Shown here piece by piece: positions 5,323 to 12,602 of a stretch of 12,602 nucleotides of DNA (its first letter is position 1; each line of letters opens with the position of its first letter). The notes beneath the pieces were generated by a model that was not told where the DNA came from, ran no database searches, and saw nothing but the letters and a program-made list of their open reading frames with translations. The stretch covers positions 1-12,602 of the forward strand of contig DIKD01000001.1 of the NCBI GenBank assembly GCA_002421585.1, read 5' to 3'. A program made the position numbers and the translations under genes. This stretch comes from Dehalococcoidia bacterium UBA5627 (GTDB lineage Bacteria > Chloroflexota > Dehalococcoidia > Dehalococcoidales > UBA5627).

Positions 5323-7458
5323 TCAACCGAGTAACATTAAACCTAAACTGATTGTTACCGCCGCGAATATTGAACCGAGAACCGCCAAAACGATAATAGT
5401 GGTAAGTTCTCGTGATGATAATACCTTTTTAACCAGAGTTCTTAAAAGAGCCTCCTGTGCTTTTTGCAATGCTTCTTCCGCTTTTATACTTGCTTGATTA
5501 GCAATTTCTTCAGCCGATGCTTTAACTTCTGCCGCAGCCTTTTCGGCGCGTGAGCTAGCTGCCAGAGCGGCGCTTTTAGCATCTTCAGCCGCTCTTCTTG
5601 CTTCCTCAGCAGACTTCCTTGCTTCTTCTATTTTCGCAGTAGCTTCCATGCTTGTAGCTTTCATTGCTGCTTCTGCCGCTTCCTTGGCATCTATTGCAGC
5701 TTTAGACGCACCTGCTAGCGCTGCTGCCGCAGCCTTTTCGGCGCGTGAGCTAGCCTCCAAAGCGGCGCTTTTAGCATCTTCAGCCGCTTTCCTTGCATCC
5801 TCAGCAGACTTCTTTGCTTCTTCTATTTTCGCAGTAGCTTCCTTACTTGTAGCTTTCATTGCTGCTTCTGCCGCTTCCTTGGCATCTATTGCAGCTTTAG
5901 ACGCACCTGCTAGCGCTGCTAGCGCAGCTTTTTTGGCGTCTTCAGCAGCATTTTTGGCTTCGTTCATCTTGGCTTGGGCTTCTTCACCCGTAGCCCTCAT
6001 AGTATTTTCGGCCGCAGTTTGAGCATTGACAGAAGCTTGATTGGCTAAAGCTGCGGCATTTTCAGCGCTTTTTGCTGATTCGCCAGCCAACATTACCAAC
6101 TTATGTAAAGCCCTTGCTGCTGCCTCTACTGCTTCATCACCTGACAGCTCTGCTTGTTCTGCTTTCTCTCGTGTTTTTTCGGACGCTTTGAAAGCCGCCG
6201 AAGCCGATTGCTTTGCTTCCTGCCCCGCTTTTTCAGAACTGTCAGCCAGGGGACCGGAAACCTTTGTTGCGGCAGCTAACGCCTCTTCCCCGGCGATATC
6301 GGCAAGTTCTGCTTTTCTTTCAATTTCTTCCGCTAATCTGAACCCGGCAGAAGCGATTCTCTTCGCCTTTTTTCCCGATTCATCGGTTTTAGAAGCTGTT
6401 TCTGCCGACAAATTATTTTCCAATTCCTCTTTTGCGATTCCTATTTGTTTTATACTGTCGTCAAGTTGTTTATTAATATTTTTTGATTGACCGACAGCAG
6501 AATCCACGGATTCTTTAGCCATAATAGCCGCAGACTCAGCTCTGGCAGCTGAATCCTGCGCTCTATTTAATGCTTCTGCAGCTGCTTCTCTGGCAGCAAG
6601 GTCCAGTTCCTCTGCTTTTCTGACAGCTTCTTCTGCTGCGTATCTTGCATTTTTTGCAGTCTCTTCTGCTTTTTCTGCCGCATCCTCTGCTCTTGCTACA
6701 GCCTCAGCAGCGGCCTGAATGGCTGATTCCGACGCTTCTCTTGCGGATGCTGCCGCTTCTTCGGCTCTTCTAACAGCTTCATCTGCTTTTTGGGCAGCGT
6801 TTGCAGCTGCAAGTGAGGCTGCCTTGGTTGTTTCTTCCTGTGCTTCTTTGGCTCTCTTAACGGCCTCATCAGCTTTTTGCGCCGCTTGACCGGCAGCTAA
6901 TTCTGAAACTCTGGTTGCCTCCTCCTGAGAGTCCTTTGCGGCTATAGCGGCTTCCTCAGCTTTTTTAGAGGCTTCAGCCGCTGCTTCTTGGGCCGCTTTA
7001 GCGGCAGCTGCAGAGTCAGTTTTTGCGGCGGCACCGGCTGCCTCCGCTTTTCTTACAGCTTCAGTGGCAGCCAATATAGCTGACTGAGCAGCATCTTTTG
7101 AACTTTTCTCAGCTTCCACCGACCTTGCAGCCGCTTTTTCAGCAGCAGCAATTGCATCTTTTGCCGTTTTTTCAGCTTTGGCTGCCGCTTCCGCTGCCGC
7201 TCTTGTGGCATCACCCGCGGCTTTCTCTCCCGCTTTGCGTGCCTCTTCAGCTCTTTTCCCTGCTTCAAGGGAAGCTTGAGTGGCTGCAGTAGCGGCTTCT
7301 CGTGATGAACGAGCTGCTTCTTCAGCTCTTTTAGCTGCTGCCGCTGCCGCCCTGATGTTTTCGTCCATTTCATCCAGGATTTGCGGGAGCGGCTTCATCA
7401 TTATTTTAGGAGCTTCTTCGTGCTCCGATTTTTTCGCTTCTTTTTCCTTATCAACCAC
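5323..7458 (-). CDS. alanine-rich helical repeat protein with C-terminal membrane anchor
   Basis: This 711-residue protein belongs to no family I can name. A short charged head contains MMKPLPQILDEMDENI (20-35). From about 37 to 670 it is almost entirely Ala, Glu, Lys, Arg, Asp and Ser in patterns such as KAEEAA and KADEAV, as in long single helices, coiled coils or LEA-like 11-residue repeats. A less Ala-rich break lies at about 318-365. A 29-residue unit recurs at 187-215 and 216-244, and a 65-residue unit is duplicated at 514-578 and 579-643. The last 27 residues form one hydrophobic segment (ELTTIIVLAVLGSIFAAV...), and there is no signal peptide, so it should be tail-anchored with the rod in the cytoplasm. 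It starts at a GTG with a strong AAGGAGGG ribosome site 7 bases upstream. It is divergent from the surface protein at 7751 and lies upstream of ftsA. A structural or scaffolding role is inferred, not shown. Confidence 0.85.
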   Translation of the reverse strand: MVDKEKEAKKSEHEEAPKIMMKPLPQILDEMDENIRAAAAAAKRAEEAARSSREAATAATQASLEAGKRAEEARKAGEKAAGDATRAAAEAAAKAEKTAKDAIAAAEKAAARSVEAEKSSKDAAQSAILAATEAVRKAEAAGAAAKTDSAAAAKAAQEAAAEASKKAEEAAIAAKDSQEEATRVSELAAGQAAQKADEAVKRAKEAQEETTKAASLAAANAAQKADEAVRRAEEAAASAREASESAIQAAAEAVARAEDAAEKAEETAKNARYAAEEAVRKAEELDLAAREAAAEALNRAQDSAARAESAAIMAKESVDSAVGQSKNINKQLDDSIKQIGIAKEELENNLSAETASKTDESGKKAKRIASAGFRLAEEIERKAELADIAGEEALAAATKVSGPLADSSEKAGQEAKQSASAAFKASEKTREKAEQAELSGDEAVEAAARALHKLVMLAGESAKSAENAAALANQASVNAQTAAENTMRATGEEAQAKMNEAKNAAEDAKKAALAALAGASKAAIDAKEAAEAAMKATSKEATAKIEEAKKSAEDARKAAEDAKSAALEASSRAEKAAAAALAGASKAAIDAKEAAEAAMKATSMEATAKIEEARKSAEEARRAAEDAKSAALAASSRAEKAAAEVKASAEEIANQASIKAEEALQKAQEALLRTLVKKVLSSRELTTIIVLAVLGSIFAAVTISLGLMLLG
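5531..5920 (-). repeat. 195-bp in-frame tandem duplication inside the coiled-coil gene
   Basis: Two adjacent units, 5531-5725 and 5726-5920, are each exactly 195 bases (65 codons). By eye they differ at about 9 positions. They encode residues 579-643 and 514-578. A more degenerate relative of part of the unit lies just before them in the protein (about 488-512, RATGEEAQAKMNEAKNAAED). The near-identity points to recent duplication by slippage or unequal exchange. Confidence 0.92.
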
Positions 7459-7549
7459 CCTGCTTCCCTCCTTTCTTATTAATATTTATTTATATATAAC
7501 CTGCCATACAAATACACCGTTTCAATAATTGTATAGCATTCTCGTCAAT

Positions 7550-7578
7550 ATAATAAGCTGTTTTATTATCTTTGTAAA
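7550..7578 (-). promoter_or_regulatory. sigma-70-type promoter of the coiled-coil gene
   Basis: On the minus strand, TTTACA (-35, at 7573-7578) and TATTAT (-10, at 7550-7555) are 17 bases apart, and each matches consensus at five of six positions. Transcription would start near 7543, giving an AT-rich leader of about 85 bases before the GTG start. Confidence 0.55.
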
Positions 7579-7657
7579 TGCCCCGAAGATAACTATTTAT
7601 ACTTATTGATACTGTGTTGTTGAAATCTTTCGTATATCGTTGTTGCTATCAAATTTC

Positions 7658-7688
7658 TTGACAATTTTCTTTTCTATATTAATATAAT
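7658..7688 (+). promoter_or_regulatory. possible promoter of the surface protein gene
   Basis: A perfect TTGACA (7658-7663) and a perfect TATAAT (7683-7688) occur in order, but the spacing of 19 bases is wider than optimal. Several overlapping TA-rich hexamers could serve as -10 instead. The predicted start near 7695 leaves a leader of about 55 bases. With the 7550-7578 promoter it makes this intergenic region a divergent control region. Confidence 0.45.
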
Positions 7689-7750
7689 ATTGGTGTTTAT
7701 TTGGTACAATATATACAAACCCTATTGTTTAATAATGAATGAGAGGCGAT

Positions 7751-10165
7751 ATGATTAAAAAAACTAATAAGGTCTTTGAAGTTGCGCTAGTCGCATTATT
7801 AGCTGTTATATTGTTGTTTTTTGCTGTTCCCTCTGCATCTTTTTCCGCAGCTAACGACCTGCCTCTTTCGCAATATTCGGGGGCTCCCGGTGATACAGTC
7901 GAAATTTCATATACATTTGGAAATGTTACCAGCGGATTAGCAATAATCACTTTTAATGGGACATACCTGGGTTCTGCAACAATTGTCGATAACTCTTTTA
8001 CATATACTTTTCAGGTACCGGTCCTGCCTCGAGGCACTTATACTGTTCTGGTTACCGTAGAAGGAAGCGGTGCAAGCTTTTCCGATGATTTCACTATTAA
8101 ACCAAAGATTTTGATCAATGATAAAGACACAGGGCTTGAGGAAATTCAGGTATATGTAGATGACGAAATTACTATTACCGGTAATGGATTCCGCCCCGGT
8201 GCAGTTAATTTTTATTTGGATAACCTACCGACCCCCCTAGCCATATCCTCGGCAGATGACGCAGGTGTTCTTAATCCGTTAACTGTTAAAATCCCACCCG
8301 CAAACAAAGCAACACATATCATAAAAGCTGTAGACAGTTCCGGAAATACAGGCTCGGTATATGCACAGTTTTCCGTCATGCCCAATATAATATTGTCAGA
8401 TAATAGCTGCGGCGCAGGAGAAGAGATTTCTATTACGGGAAACGGATTTGCCGGTTCCTCCTTGATTACTATCAAATTAAATTCGGTGTCGTTGCCGACA
8501 CCATCCACTGTTACCGATAGTAACGGCTCGTTCACAATTACTATTACTCTGCCTGTTTCAATTACAAAAGGAAATTACAGCATAACCGCGACTGATACAA
8601 TGGGAAATGAAAATTCGACAGGTCTTACAATTAAACAAAGCATTTCTATTGATAAGGAAACCGGCATTGTGAATGATTCGATTACTGTCAACGGGGCAAG
8701 CTTTGATGCCAGCGTAACTGTGTCGATTTATTTTAATAACAGTATTTTAATATCAGTTCAAACCGATTCTTACGGTGCTTTTGAAACCACCTTATGTGTT
8801 CCGGAACTTGCTCAAGGTAAATACGTAATTAAAGCGACTGATGTTAATCAAAATGAAGCCATTTTGCTTTTTACAATTATGCCTGATATTACAATTTCGA
8901 CGGATTCCCAAAAGGTTGGCGAAACTATCGATGTGCGGGGGAACGGCTTTGCCGCTCTTTCCGATATAACAATCTTTTTCGACAGCTTAAATATGACAAC
9001 TTTTAAGTCCAGCGCTAATGGGACTTTTGTTGCAGAGATTACTGTTCCTCCCACCCCTTTCGGTGAGCATTTGATAAAGGCAGTTGATGAGGATGAAAAT
9101 GAGATTTCCGCCTCTTTTAATGTGATTCCCGACATTTCAATTGATTATGAAACGGTTGTTTTCGGTGATACTGTTATGATATCGGGCACCGGTTTTTCTA
9201 TTGGGAGTTCAGTTAACAATATGCTTACCTTTACCATTGATAATATAACACTGACGATGAATCAGGAGAATATATTTACCGATAGCTACGGTAGTTTTAC
9301 CGGCAGTTTCAACATGCCGGAAAGAACTAATGGAGTTCATATCTTAAAAGCAAGCGATTCTTTCGGCAATAATGATAGTACATCTATAACTGTAGAGCCC
9401 TGTATTATTACCGATATCACAACAGGAGTCGCAGGGGAAGAGGTTCAAATATCAGGGTATGGTTTTACCCCCAATAAAAAAATCAGTGTAAAGTATAATA
9501 ACGCTATCGTTAATACTTCGGAGAGCACCGTTACCACAAATATCAACGGGAGTTTTACTGCCGCGTTTATACTTCCTGATATAAGTGAAAATGTTTATAC
9601 TATAGAAGCCGGTGACGGAACAAATTTTGCCGCCGCATTATTTGAGCATGTTTATGAGGCTATCCCCCCGACAGCAGTAGAACTTGCTTCACCTGTTGAG
9701 AAAAGCAAAGCTCCCCAACCGGTTGCCTTTAATTGGAGCGCATCCAGTGACACGAGCGGTGTTTTTTATAAACTACAGGTTGCATCTGATTCAAACTTCA
9801 ATACACTTATTTTAGACATAGACGGCATCAGTGTAAACAGCTATACAATGAGCACGGAAAGCAAACTGGATTCCGTAAACGCAAATAATCCTTACTACTG
9901 GAGAGTAAAAGCAATAGATGGAGTAGGCAATGAAAGCGCATGGGTAGCTGATACCTTTATTGTCGGCTCTGGCTGGCCAATGTGGCTTACCTATATACTT
10001 ATTGGGATAGCAGGCTTGATAGTGCTTATTGTAGTCGGTTTTTGGATTGGACGTAGAATGGCAATGCTACGTGATGATAGTGCTTATAATTATAATATGG
10101 ATACAGATATCGAATATCGTTATAGGGAGCAATATCCTGATGCCAGTTTGGACCCTAATGGATAA
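7751..10165 (+). CDS. secreted/membrane protein with seven Ig/IPT-like modules, Fn3-like module and C-terminal TM
   Basis: This 804-residue protein has a classic signal peptide: KK at 3-4, a hydrophobic core at 11-26, and PSASFSAA with likely cleavage after residue 34. Seven related beta-sandwich modules follow at about 35-118, 119-211, 212-296, 297-378, 379-460, 461-550 and 551-638. Most have an early G-D/E-x-I-x-I-x-G-x-G-F strand and end near YxIKAxDxxGNE...IxP, as in IPT/TIG or bacterial Ig-like domains. An Fn3-like module (about 640-739, with FNWSAS and YYWRVKAIDGVGN) comes next, then one transmembrane helix (about 746-767), the stop-transfer RR, and a short acidic, tyrosine-rich tail. 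Most of the protein should lie outside the membrane. I chose ATG 7751 (GAGAGG 4 bases upstream); an in-frame ATG at 7739 would add MRGD. Adhesion, envelope structure or ligand binding are possible roles. No catalytic domain is seen. Confidence 0.85.
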   Translation: MIKKTNKVFEVALVALLAVILLFFAVPSASFSAANDLPLSQYSGAPGDTVEISYTFGNVTSGLAIITFNGTYLGSATIVDNSFTYTFQVPVLPRGTYTVLVTVEGSGASFSDDFTIKPKILINDKDTGLEEIQVYVDDEITITGNGFRPGAVNFYLDNLPTPLAISSADDAGVLNPLTVKIPPANKATHIIKAVDSSGNTGSVYAQFSVMPNIILSDNSCGAGEEISITGNGFAGSSLITIKLNSVSLPTPSTVTDSNGSFTITITLPVSITKGNYSITATDTMGNENSTGLTIKQSISIDKETGIVNDSITVNGASFDASVTVSIYFNNSILISVQTDSYGAFETTLCVPELAQGKYVIKATDVNQNEAILLFTIMPDITISTDSQKVGETIDVRGNGFAALSDITIFFDSLNMTTFKSSANGTFVAEITVPPTPFGEHLIKAVDEDENEISASFNVIPDISIDYETVVFGDTVMISGTGFSIGSSVNNMLTFTIDNITLTMNQENIFTDSYGSFTGSFNMPERTNGVHILKASDSFGNNDSTSITVEPCIITDITTGVAGEEVQISGYGFTPNKKISVKYNNAIVNTSESTVTTNINGSFTAAFILPDISENVYTIEAGDGTNFAAALFEHVYEAIPPTAVELASPVEKSKAPQPVAFNWSASSDTSGVFYKLQVASDSNFNTLILDIDGISVNSYTMSTESKLDSVNANNPYYWRVKAIDGVGNESAWVADTFIVGSGWPMWLTYILIGIAGLIVLIVVGFWIGRRMAMLRDDSAYNYNMDTDIEYRYREQYPDASLDPNG

Positions 10166-10261
10166 ATCGACAATGACATTTTAAAAAGGATTCCGTACCT
10201 TATATATTTCGTATTCGACACTAATTCATTAGCCCTATATACACTTTGGAGGTATAAAAAA

Positions 10262-11686
10262 ATGCTCGATAAAGTATTGGTGGCAAACCGTGGTGAAATC
10301 GCCATACGTATTATGCGAGCTTGCAGGGAACTTGGAATAAAATCGGTTGCGGTTTATTCCGAAGCTGATAAATGTGCCCTTTTTTCGAAATATGCCGACG
10401 AAGCCTATTTACTTGGCCCCGCACCGGCATCACAGAGTTATCTTAATATTGATAAAATTATAGAAATCGCCGGAAACTGCAATGCTGACGCTGTTCATCC
10501 AGGCTACGGATTTCTTTCAGAGAATCCCGATTTTGCAGAAGCCTGTGAAAATGCCGGCATAACCTTTATTGGCCCTCCCAGTTCCGTGCTAAAAATTACA
10601 GGAAATAAGGTGGCTGCTCGCAAAGAAGCACTTAAAGTAAAGGTTCCGGTTATATCAGGCAGTGACGAGCCTACCTCGGATATCGACGTTGTTAAGGATA
10701 TGGTTCATAAAATCGGGTATCCGGTTATCATAAAACCGGCTAACGGTGGAGGCGGTATCGGTATGAATGTTATAAATTCGGAAGAAGAACTGGAAAAGTC
10801 TCTTGCGACGTCTATATCCATTGCTCAATCCAGTTTCGGAACAAATGATATATACATCGAGAAATATCTAGAGAATCCGCGTCATATAGAATTTCAGATT
10901 CTTGCCGATAAATTCGGCAACGTGGTTCATCTGGGAGAACGTGAATGCAGCATACAGCGAAATTATGGAAAGCTTATCGAGGAATCACCTTCCGTAGCGC
11001 TTAACGATTCCATACGTAAAAAAATGGGCAGTCAGGCTGTTAAACTGGCACGTTCTTTAAAATATATCGGCGCCGGAACGGTTGAATTCATTTTTTCCAA
11101 AGGAAAGTATTACTTTCTTGAAGTAAACGCCCGCATACAGGTAGAACACGGCGTAACCGAAATGGTTACCGGCATAGACCTGGTTAAAGAACAAATCAGG
11201 ATAGCTTCGGATTTACCCCTATCCGTTAAACAGAAAGATATCAGGATTACAGGGTGGGCGATTGAATGCCGTATTAATGCAGAAGACCCCTTGAATAACT
11301 TTATGCCCTCTCCGGGAACACTAATAGGTTATCGTTCTCCGGGAGGAATCGGCATCCGTGTCGATTCAGGTGTTCACAATGGATATACTATCCCCGATTG
11401 CTACCATCCTATTATTTCCAAGCTGATTGTTCACGGCAGAGACCGTAACGAAACTATAATACGCATGCGCCGCGCTCTTTATGAATACATCATAGTCGGC
11501 GTAAAAACCAATATCATCCTGCATAAGGCAATTATGGAGAATCCGCGTTTCGTTGCCGGAAACCTGGAAACGGGCTTTATAAAAAGAGAAACCGGATTAC
11601 AGGTTAATATGCGACGCATAGCGGAAAGAGACTACCCGTTAATCGAACGCCTTTCAGAGATTTTTAACTTTAAGAGTAACGAATAA
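10262..11686 (+). CDS. biotin carboxylase subunit (AccC/PycA family)
   Basis: This protein carboxylates biotin on a carrier protein using ATP and bicarbonate, the first half-reaction of acetyl-CoA, propionyl-CoA or pyruvate carboxylases. Of 474 residues (E. coli AccC has about 449), the N-terminal MLDKVLVANRGEIAIRI, HPGYGFLSEN (79-88), ATP-grasp K116 and K158, RHIEFQ (207-212), catalytic E275, E287, N289, R291, Q293 and E295 (LEVNARIQVEH) and R337 (ECRINAEDP) are present. Three segments deviate: GGGGIGM (162-168) for the usual GGGGRGM, QRNYGK (232-237) for QRRHQK, and PDCYHPIISKLI (378-389) for PPYYDSMIGKLI. The start has TTTGGAGG 9 bases before the ATG. No biotinyl carrier or carboxyltransferase gene is in the window, so the substrate is undecided. 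It may be co-transcribed with the gene upstream, as the 96-base gap shows no terminator. Confidence 0.9.
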   Translation: MLDKVLVANRGEIAIRIMRACRELGIKSVAVYSEADKCALFSKYADEAYLLGPAPASQSYLNIDKIIEIAGNCNADAVHPGYGFLSENPDFAEACENAGITFIGPPSSVLKITGNKVAARKEALKVKVPVISGSDEPTSDIDVVKDMVHKIGYPVIIKPANGGGGIGMNVINSEEELEKSLATSISIAQSSFGTNDIYIEKYLENPRHIEFQILADKFGNVVHLGERECSIQRNYGKLIEESPSVALNDSIRKKMGSQAVKLARSLKYIGAGTVEFIFSKGKYYFLEVNARIQVEHGVTEMVTGIDLVKEQIRIASDLPLSVKQKDIRITGWAIECRINAEDPLNNFMPSPGTLIGYRSPGGIGIRVDSGVHNGYTIPDCYHPIISKLIVHGRDRNETIIRMRRALYEYIIVGVKTNIILHKAIMENPRFVAGNLETGFIKRETGLQVNMRRIAERDYPLIERLSEIFNFKSNE

Positions 11687-12003
11687 CTGGTTTTTATCGT
11701 ATTTCTATATGTTATATAAGTCGTTCATTATTGAGAAGCAACTGTTTACCACTGGCTCATAATACAATGGTTTGGTGCCCCCATAACTTATAAAAAACTC
11801 TGCATAATTGAAACAATATTTTAATCCTTACGTTTAATTCACATTGTAAAATTTCGCCTCAAGTGATAGTATTTTTCTATTGTATCGATTTTCATTTCTG
11901 ATATTTTTGCACCTTTTGTGTATTTTATAGCATTGATTTGATTAATCGGTTATAAAAAATAATATTTCCGATAAATATTTATTGAGGGGAGAATTATAAT
12001 TTA
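11687..12003. other. 317-base intergenic region
   Basis: This AT-rich stretch contains no credible ORF. An ATG at 11708 gives only 17 codons and has no ribosome site. An imperfect hairpin (CCACTG near 11749 with CAATGG near 11765) is too weak to call a terminator, and no riboswitch or T-box pattern was recognised. The right end holds the likely promoter and the ribosome site (GAGGGGAG, 11984-11991) of the glutamine synthetase gene. Confidence 0.5.
11938..11966 (+). promoter_or_regulatory. weak candidate promoter of the glutamine synthetase gene
   Basis: TTGATT (11938-11943) and AATATT (11961-11966) are 17 bases apart, each with about four of six consensus matches. The region is so AT-rich that such matches are expected by chance. 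No GlnR- or sigma-54-type site was recognised. Confidence 0.25.
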
Positions 12004-12602
12004 ATGGCTTCTGACAGTTACAAAATGAGCGCTAATAAATTATCAAAATTTCTGGATAAACCATGCCATGATTTTACAAAGCAGGATATCATCAAATATG
12101 TCGAACAAAACGATATTAAGGCTGTAAATCTGCGTCATGTCGGAGGGGACGGAAAGCTTAAAACCCTCAATTTTGTCGTTGAAAGTAAATCCCATCTTGA
12201 CAAAATTCTTTCGGCCGGAGAAAGAGTTGACGGCTCCAGCATTTTCAGCTATATTGATACTTCTTCCAGTGACCTCTATATTATTCCCCGCTATAAAACC
12301 GCTTTTGTTAACCCATTCTCAAAAGATATCCCGACCCTTGAAATTCTATGCACGTATTTTAATAAAAAGGGTGAAAGGCTTGACATATCGTCTGAAAATA
12401 TATTATTTAAAGCCCAGAACTCGTTAGAAAAAAGCACAGGGCTAAGACTCCATGCTATGGGTGAACTTGAATACTATGTAATAGCCCCTAAGCAAAGTTT
12501 ATATCGTACTACGGTTCAGAGAGGATACCAGGAATCTTCACCTTTTTGTAAATGGGAATTTCTGCGAGCTGAAGCAATGCAGGCTATATCGGAATGCGGC
12601 GG
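12004..12602 (+). CDS. glutamine synthetase, N-terminal part (runs off the window)
   Basis: The reading frame opens at ATG 12004 and is unbroken to the right edge, covering 199 complete codons. Glutamine synthetase makes glutamine from glutamate, ammonium and ATP. The beta-grasp domain shows KLKTLNFVV (51-59) and AGERVDGSSIF (71-81), the counterpart of the family's FDGSSI loop. SSDLYIIPRYKTAFVNPF (88-105) corresponds to the SDM-x-L-x-PD segment. LHAMGELEYYVI (149-160) carries the metal-binding Glu pair (E154, E156) of the GxExEF motif that opens the catalytic domain. The protein has about 35 residues before the beta-grasp domain and lacks the usual MFDGSSIEGF and SDM wording, so it is a divergent branch, possibly not the main ammonium-assimilating enzyme. 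The ribosome site GAGGGGAG ends 12 bases before the ATG, longer than usual. Confidence 0.88.
   Translation, partial: MASDSYKMSANKLSKFLDKPCHDFTKQDIIKYVEQNDIKAVNLRHVGGDGKLKTLNFVVESKSHLDKILSAGERVDGSSIFSYIDTSSSDLYIIPRYKTAFVNPFSKDIPTLEILCTYFNKKGERLDISSENILFKAQNSLEKSTGLRLHAMGELEYYVIAPKQSLYRTTVQRGYQESSPFCKWEFLRAEAMQAISECG

Noticed and set aside
5531..5920. CRISPR-like or mobile-element repeat
   Set aside because: The two units are directly adjacent, in frame, coding, and have no spacers, inverted ends or target duplications.
5648..6490. Long plus-strand frames opposite the coiled-coil gene
   Set aside because: Alanine codons (GCN) read in reverse rarely give stops, so open antisense frames are expected. 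They have Ala/Ser/Phe-rich, unstructured content and no ribosome sites.
7053..7373. Minus-strand 106-residue frame overlapping the start of the coiled-coil gene
   Set aside because: It is an out-of-frame reading of the same repetitive DNA, giving a Lys/Arg/Gln/Leu-rich product without its own ribosome site.
10215..10243. TCGACA-17-TATACA as a promoter for the biotin carboxylase gene
   Set aside because: The predicted start near 10250 would fall within the ribosome site (10245-10252), leaving the mRNA without it. Read-through from the upstream gene is more likely.
12137..12427. Plus-strand 96-residue frame near the right edge
   Set aside because: It lies in another frame of the glutamine synthetase gene, whose own frame gives clear family motifs.

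Overview
The window is AT-rich bacterial DNA. It carries a typical bacterial ftsA-ftsZ pair, a PlsX acyltransferase, a free-standing biotin carboxylase, an unusual glutamine synthetase and a signal-peptide/Ig-repeat membrane protein. The FtsZ, FtsA and PlsX sequence style and the gene mix look most like an anaerobic Chloroflexota bacterium of the Dehalococcoidia type. That placement rests on recalled sequence style and has not been searched.

Layout. The left edge has an open frame with no start in the window (1-135), possibly the end of an upstream gene. It is followed by an orphan ATP-grasp ligase (167-1318, +). A tRNA-Gly(CCC) (1382-1456, -) and plsX (1625-2617, +) are then read from divergent promoters. 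A two-hairpin terminator zone (2627-2691) separates plsX from the oppositely oriented division operon: ftsA, ftsZ and a previously untracked 25-codon basic ORF (5135 down to 2692, -). Upstream of ftsA, on the same strand but with its own promoter and a strong terminator, lies a 711-residue alanine-rich helical protein with a C-terminal membrane anchor (5323-7458, -). It contains a recent in-frame 195-bp tandem duplication. Divergent from it is an 804-residue surface protein with seven Ig/IPT-like modules, an Fn3-like module and a C-terminal transmembrane segment (7751-10165, +). A biotin carboxylase (10262-11686, +) follows, then, after a 317-base gap, the 5' part of a glutamine synthetase (12004 to the right edge, +).

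How the genes may work together. FtsA and FtsZ form the Z-ring and its membrane tether. PlsX makes acyl-phosphate for phospholipid synthesis. The biotin carboxylase supplies the carboxylation half-reaction for an acyl-CoA or pyruvate carboxylase whose other subunits lie elsewhere. Glutamine synthetase assimilates ammonium. The most intriguing part is the divergent pair at 5323-10165: a long cytoplasmic rod and a long extracytoplasmic rod, each fixed to the membrane by one C-terminal segment, beside the division genes. A shared role in envelope organisation is a hypothesis only. No CRISPR array, insertion sequence or integration site was seen.
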